The translations under genes were made by a program, and so were the position numbers. Below, in pieces: positions 60,362-64,000 of a DNA stretch of 64,000 nucleotides. Numbering within the stretch: position 1 is the stretch's first letter; each line of letters begins with the position of its first letter. This stretch comes from Panacagrimonas sp052389915 (GTDB lineage Bacteria; Pseudomonadota; Gammaproteobacteria; Nevskiales; Nevskiaceae): positions 49,223-113,222 of the forward strand of contig JBQTHL010000001.1 of NCBI GenBank assembly GCA_052389915.1. Reading direction: 5' to 3'. The notes below the pieces were generated by a model. That model was not told the DNA's origin. It saw nothing but the letters and a program-made list of their open reading frames with translations, and did no database searches.

Positions 60362-63300
60362 ATGTTCCCCGGCTGGCTCCTGTTCCTCGTCTCGGTCCTC
60401 TACGTGGGCCTGCTGTTCGCCGTGGCCACGTACGGGGATCGCATCGCGGCACGCGGCAACAGCCTGCGCCGGCCCTGGGTCTACAGCCTGGCGCTCGGGG
60501 TCTACTGCACCTCCTGGACCTTCTACGGCGCGGTCGGTCGCGCGGCCGTGAGCGGCTGGGATTTCCTGCCGATCTACCTGGGGCCGATGCTGGTCTTCCT
60601 GTTCGGCCCCGGCCTGCTCGCGCGCATCGTGCGCATCGCCAAGCAGCACAACATCACCTCCATCGCCGACTTCATCGGCGCGCGCTACGGCCGTCATCCG
60701 CAACTGGCCATGGCGGTCACGCTGATCGCGCTGTTCGGCGTGCTGCCCTACATCGCTCTGCAGCTCAAGGCGGTGGCCTTCAGCCTGGACGTGGTGACCG
60801 GCACGCGCCACGGCGACGGCCTGTTCGACAGCGCCCTGCTCATCGCGCTGTTGCTCACGGTGTTCTCGATCCTGTTCGGCACGCGGCACCTGTCTTCGCG
60901 CGAAAGCCATCACGGCATGATGCTGGCCATCGCCTTCGAATCGGTGTGCAAGCTGCTCGCGTTTCTCGCGGTCGGCGTCTTCGCCGCCTGGTCGCTGTTC
61001 GACGGCCTCGGCGAGGCCTACGCGGTCGCGCAGCAGCTGCCGCAGGTGCGGGATTCGCTGAACCAGACCAGCTGGCAGGCCGGTTTCCTCACCCAGACCC
61101 TGCTCGCCGCCGGCGCGATCCTGTGCCTGCCGCGGCAGTTCCACGTCGCGGTGGTGGAGAACAGCTCCACCGCCGACGTGCGCACCGCGCGCTGGGTGTT
61201 TCCGGTCTACCTGTCGCTGATCAGCCTGTTCGTGCTGCCGATCATGGCCGCGGGCCTCACCCATACGCCGCCGGGCACGCCGCCGGATACTTTCGTGCTC
61301 GCGCTGCCGCAGGCCGCGGGCCTGGAATGGCTGACCCTGGTCGCCTTCCTCGGCGGCTTCTCGGCCGCCACCAGCATGGTGATCGTGGCCAGCATCGCGC
61401 TCTCCACCATGCTCTGCAACGAGGTGCTGATGCCGGCCCTGCTGCGCGTGCCGGCGCTGCGCCTGGCCGAGCGCGAGGACCTGTCGAGCTGGCTCAAGGG
61501 CGTGCGCCGGATGGGCATCGTCGCGATCATCGGCGGCGCCTGGCTGTACTACCGCCTGTTCACCGGCCCCGGCACCCTGGCCTCCATCGGCCTGCTGTCC
61601 TTCGCCGCAGTGATCCAGTTCCTGCCCGCGCTGCTCGGTGGCTTGTGGTGGCGCCGCGGCTCGGCGCAGGGCGCGCTGTGGGGCCTGCTCACCGGCTTCG
61701 CACTGTGGGTCTACACCCTGCTGCTGCCCACGATGCTGGCCGCCTCCGCGGCAGGCGCCGTGCTGCTCGGACAGGGACCGCTCGGCATAGGCTGGCTGCG
61801 GCCGCAAGCGCTGTTCGGTATCGACGGCCTGGACCTGATCACGCACGGCACCCTGCTGAGCCTCGCCGCCAATCTTGCGGTATACGTGCTATTCGGCCTT
61901 CGTCACCAGCAGGGTCTGGGCAGCCGCTTGCAGGTGTCCAAGTTTCTCAATCCGGAAGTCGAGACGCCGCGACCTGCGGGCCGGCAGCCGGCCATCACGG
62001 CCACCGTCGGCGACCTGCGCGCCTTGCTGGAACGGGTGTTCGGCACCGAGCGCACGCACGAGCTGTTCGAGGAATCCTGCAGCCGTCGCGGCATTGCGCT
62101 GTGGCCGGCCGGAGAGCGCGCCGACCCGGCACTGGCTCGCGAGGTGGAGAAATGGCTCGCGGGTGCGCTCGGTGCTGCTTCCGCGCGCCTGCTGCTATCC
62201 AGCACCCTGGCCGGGCGCGACATGCAGCCCGAGGAAGTGGTGCGCCTGCTGGACGAGACCTCGCACGCCATCCAGTTCAGCGAGGCGCGCCTGCGCGCCA
62301 CCCTGGAGCACCTGGCGCAAGGCGTGAGCGTGGTCGATCGCGATCTCTGCCTGGTGGCCTGGAATCACCGCTATCTCGAACTGTTCGGCTATCCCGAGGA
62401 GCTGATCGTGGTCGGCCGGCCGATCGAGGAGGTGCTGCGCTACAACGCCGCGCGCGGCCTGTTCGGCGATTCCGATGCGGATGAAGTGGTCGCGCGCCGC
62501 CTGGAGCACCTGCGCAGCGGCCGTGCCTACCGGCACCAACGCAGCATGAGCGACGGCGCGGTGATCGAGATCCGCGGCAACCCCATGCCGGGCGGCGGTT
62601 TCGTCACCAGTTATTCCGACGTCACCGATTTCAAGCGCACCGAGCAGGCGCTGACCGAGATCAACGAGACGTTGGAAACGCGGGTGACGACGCGCACGCA
62701 GGAACTCACCCAGCTCAACCTGGAGCTGGGCGAGGCCAAGTCTGCGGCCGAGCGTGCGGACTCCGCCAAGACCCGCTTTCTCGCGACGGCCTCGCACGAT
62801 CTGGCGCAGCCGCTCAACGCTGCGCGCCTGTTCGCGTCCTCGCTGGATCGCGCGACGCTGCCCGCACAGGCCGCGACTGTGGTCGGCCAGATCGAGCGTT
62901 CGCTGGCCGCCGCCGAGCACCTGCTCGGCAGCCTGCTCGACATCTCGCGGCTCGACGCGCAGGCTCAGGACGTGCGGCGCGAGCATTTTCCGCTCGCCGC
63001 AGTGCTCGATCCGCTGGCCGCCGAGTTCACCGCGCTGGCCGCGCGGCGCGGGCTGCAATTCCACCACATGCCGAGCACGGCCTACGCGCACTCCGATCCG
63101 CGCCTGCTGCGGCGCATCTTGCAGAACCTGCTCAGCAATGCGCTGCGTTACACCGATCGCGGATCGATCCTGCTAGGTGTGCGAAGGGTCGGCGGAGGAT
63201 TCCGCATCGAGGTTTGGGACACCGGGCGCGGTATCCCCGCCGACCAGCAGCAGCTCATCTTCGAGGAGTTCCGCCGCCTGGGCGGTCCCGACGCCGAAGG

Positions 63301-63868
63301 CAGCCGCGGGCTGGGCCTGGGCCTGGCCATTGCCGAACGCTTGGCGCGCGTGCTCGGCCATCACTTGAGCCTGCGCTCCTGGCTAGAGCGCGGCAGCGTG
63401 TTCTCGCTGGCCGTGCCTGCGGGTGATCCGGCCCTGGCTGCGCGCGAGCGGCGTGCAGTGCCGCGCAGCGAGAGCCCGGCTTTCGGCCGCTGCCAGGTGT
63501 TCTGCCTCGACAACGATTCCGCAGTGCTCGAGGGCATGCGTACGCTGCTCGTCGGCTGGGGCTGCTCGGTGACCGCCGCTCGCAACGCAGAGGAGGGCGC
63601 GGCACTGGCCCAGGCCTCGGGCGCGCCGGACCTGCTGCTGCTGGACTATCACCTCGACGACGGCGCCAGCGGCGTCGCGGTCGGCCAGTCGCTGCGCGCG
63701 GTGTGGGGACGCGCGGTGCCGGGCATCGTCATCACCGCCGACCACACCCAGGCCGCGCGCGCGGACGCCCTGCGTCACGGCTACGCGCTGCTGCCCAAGC
63801 CGGTGAAGCCGGCCGCACTGCGCGCGCTGATGTCGCGCCTGATCAGCGAGGCGTCGGAGGCGGCGTAG
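60362..63868 (+). CDS. CrbS-like hybrid sensor kinase with Na+/solute-symporter domain
   Basis: 1168 residues. Residues 1-490 form an SLC5-like symporter of about 13 helices (YCTSWTFYGAVGRAAVSGWDFLPIYLGP, ITSIADFIGARYGRHPQLA, FLGGFSAATSMVIVASIALSTM). A PAS domain follows near 645-760 (GVSVVDRDLCLVAWNHRYLELFGYP), then a coiled coil, HisKA with His812 (FLATASHDLAQPLNAARLFA), HATPase (NLLSNALRYTDRG, WDTGRGIP, GLGLGLAIAERLA) and a receiver with Asp1095 (LLLLDYHLDDG). CrbS proteins with this layout control acs in Vibrio and Pseudomonas through CrbR; no response-regulator gene is in the window. It is divergent from the MFS-acs operon. Confidence 0.92.
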   Translation: MFPGWLLFLVSVLYVGLLFAVATYGDRIAARGNSLRRPWVYSLALGVYCTSWTFYGAVGRAAVSGWDFLPIYLGPMLVFLFGPGLLARIVRIAKQHNITSIADFIGARYGRHPQLAMAVTLIALFGVLPYIALQLKAVAFSLDVVTGTRHGDGLFDSALLIALLLTVFSILFGTRHLSSRESHHGMMLAIAFESVCKLLAFLAVGVFAAWSLFDGLGEAYAVAQQLPQVRDSLNQTSWQAGFLTQTLLAAGAILCLPRQFHVAVVENSSTADVRTARWVFPVYLSLISLFVLPIMAAGLTHTPPGTPPDTFVLALPQAAGLEWLTLVAFLGGFSAATSMVIVASIALSTMLCNEVLMPALLRVPALRLAEREDLSSWLKGVRRMGIVAIIGGAWLYYRLFTGPGTLASIGLLSFAAVIQFLPALLGGLWWRRGSAQGALWGLLTGFALWVYTLLLPTMLAASAAGAVLLGQGPLGIGWLRPQALFGIDGLDLITHGTLLSLAANLAVYVLFGLRHQQGLGSRLQVSKFLNPEVETPRPAGRQPAITATVGDLRALLERVFGTERTHELFEESCSRRGIALWPAGERADPALAREVEKWLAGALGAASARLLLSSTLAGRDMQPEEVVRLLDETSHAIQFSEARLRATLEHLAQGVSVVDRDLCLVAWNHRYLELFGYPEELIVVGRPIEEVLRYNAARGLFGDSDADEVVARRLEHLRSGRAYRHQRSMSDGAVIEIRGNPMPGGGFVTSYSDVTDFKRTEQALTEINETLETRVTTRTQELTQLNLELGEAKSAAERADSAKTRFLATASHDLAQPLNAARLFASSLDRATLPAQAATVVGQIERSLAAAEHLLGSLLDISRLDAQAQDVRREHFPLAAVLDPLAAEFTALAARRGLQFHHMPSTAYAHSDPRLLRRILQNLLSNALRYTDRGSILLGVRRVGGGFRIEVWDTGRGIPADQQQLIFEEFRRLGGPDAEGSRGLGLGLAIAERLARVLGHHLSLRSWLERGSVFSLAVPAGDPALAARERRAVPRSESPAFGRCQVFCLDNDSAVLEGMRTLLVGWGCSVTAARNAEEGAALAQASGAPDLLLLDYHLDDGASGVAVGQSLRAVWGRAVPGIVITADHTQAARADALRHGYALLPKPVKPAALRALMSRLISEASEAA

Positions 63869-63875
63869 CAGTTCT

Positions 63876-64000
63876 GTAGGAGCCTTCAGCGCGCGGATGC
63901 GCGCCGTTATCGCGAAGCAAACTGTAGGAGGGGCGTCAGCCCCGACAGGCGCTTTGAAGCCCGAGACTGGGGTCGTATTGCGAGCGCCTGTCGGGGCTTG
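63876..64000. repeat. REP-like inverted repeat pair, second copy (cut by window end)
   Basis: TGTAGGAGGGGC-GTCA-GCCCCGAC (63,923-63,946) and an inverted partner beginning GTCGGGGCTT (63,990 on) are joined by a longer stem CCCGACAGGCGCT / AGCGCCTGTCGGG. The 5' part (GTAGGAGCCTTCAGCGCG, AGCAAACTG) matches the element at 8,313-8,436. It lies directly downstream of the kinase gene and may terminate or stabilise its mRNA. Confidence 0.8.

Noticed and set aside
60250..62484. Long plus-strand frame overlapping the sensor kinase
   Set aside because: Arg/Gly/Pro-rich translation with no recognisable motif, overlapping the strongly supported CrbS-like kinase frame; a GC-rich shadow.

Overview
The window is GC-rich chromosomal DNA from a gammaproteobacterium. 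The intact run initiator tRNA - rimP - nusA - infB - rbfA - truB - rpsO - pnp and the smc-zipA-ligA cluster both fit that class. Short inverted repeats of the TGTAGGAGGGGC...GCCCCGAC type, several TonB receptors and a TPR-sulfotransferase suggest the Xanthomonadales/Nevskiales side of the class. That placement is inference. There is no prophage, insertion sequence, CRISPR array or rRNA operon.

Layout. 1-8.3 kb: the 3' end of an aquaporin, the smc-zipA-ligA operon (minus strand), then queF, a DUF1161 protein and a ceramidase-like membrane protein (plus strand). 8.3-21.8 kb: an iron-acquisition region. It holds a repeat pair, a promoter overlapped by a Fur-box-like palindrome, a duplicated leader, a haem/haemoglobin-type TonB receptor, DUF6607, a TPR-sulfotransferase, a siderophore-type TonB receptor, the wreck of a third TonB receptor, a lipoprotein behind a second Fur box, and an overlapping DUF3649-PepSY-DUF3325 membrane operon. 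21.8-24.3 kb: a rubrerythrin / Fe-S CCG protein / DUF3501 operon behind an OxyR-like half-site. 24.4-27.1 kb: a HAD phosphatase, gluQ, phaR and a strong small-RNA candidate. 27.1-36 kb: the metY-nusA-infB-pnp translation/RNA-decay operon on the minus strand, with an ATT-initiated truB inferred. 36.1-56.4 kb: an accessory region of dormancy, redox and envelope-stress genes. It contains SulP, a truncated wax ester synthase, HDAC, a Pat-type lysine acetyltransferase, MgtC/DUF4010, cardiolipin synthase, Usp, a PNPOx-like flavoprotein, host-attachment protein, CbpA/CbpM, VIT1, VOC, M23, BON, cytochrome c, a collapsed pyruvate kinase and an Acg nitroreductase. Several genes here are decayed. 56.5-63.9 kb: acs, an MFS carboxylate transporter and a divergent CrbS-type transporter/histidine-kinase hybrid. 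The window ends in a second copy of the inverted repeat.

How the parts work together. The iron region is controlled by at least two Fur-like sites and pairs outer-membrane receptors with inner-membrane PepSY-type proteins. Acetate metabolism is represented at three levels: Acs itself, a CrbS-like sensor that in other bacteria controls acs, and a translationally coupled acetyltransferase/deacetylase pair of the kind that controls Acs by lysine acetylation. The least explained element is the intergenic RNA at 26,870-26,990. It has a near-consensus sigma70 promoter, a perfect 9-bp inverted repeat over its -35, a PhaR-like site at its start, and an intrinsic terminator, and it encodes no protein.
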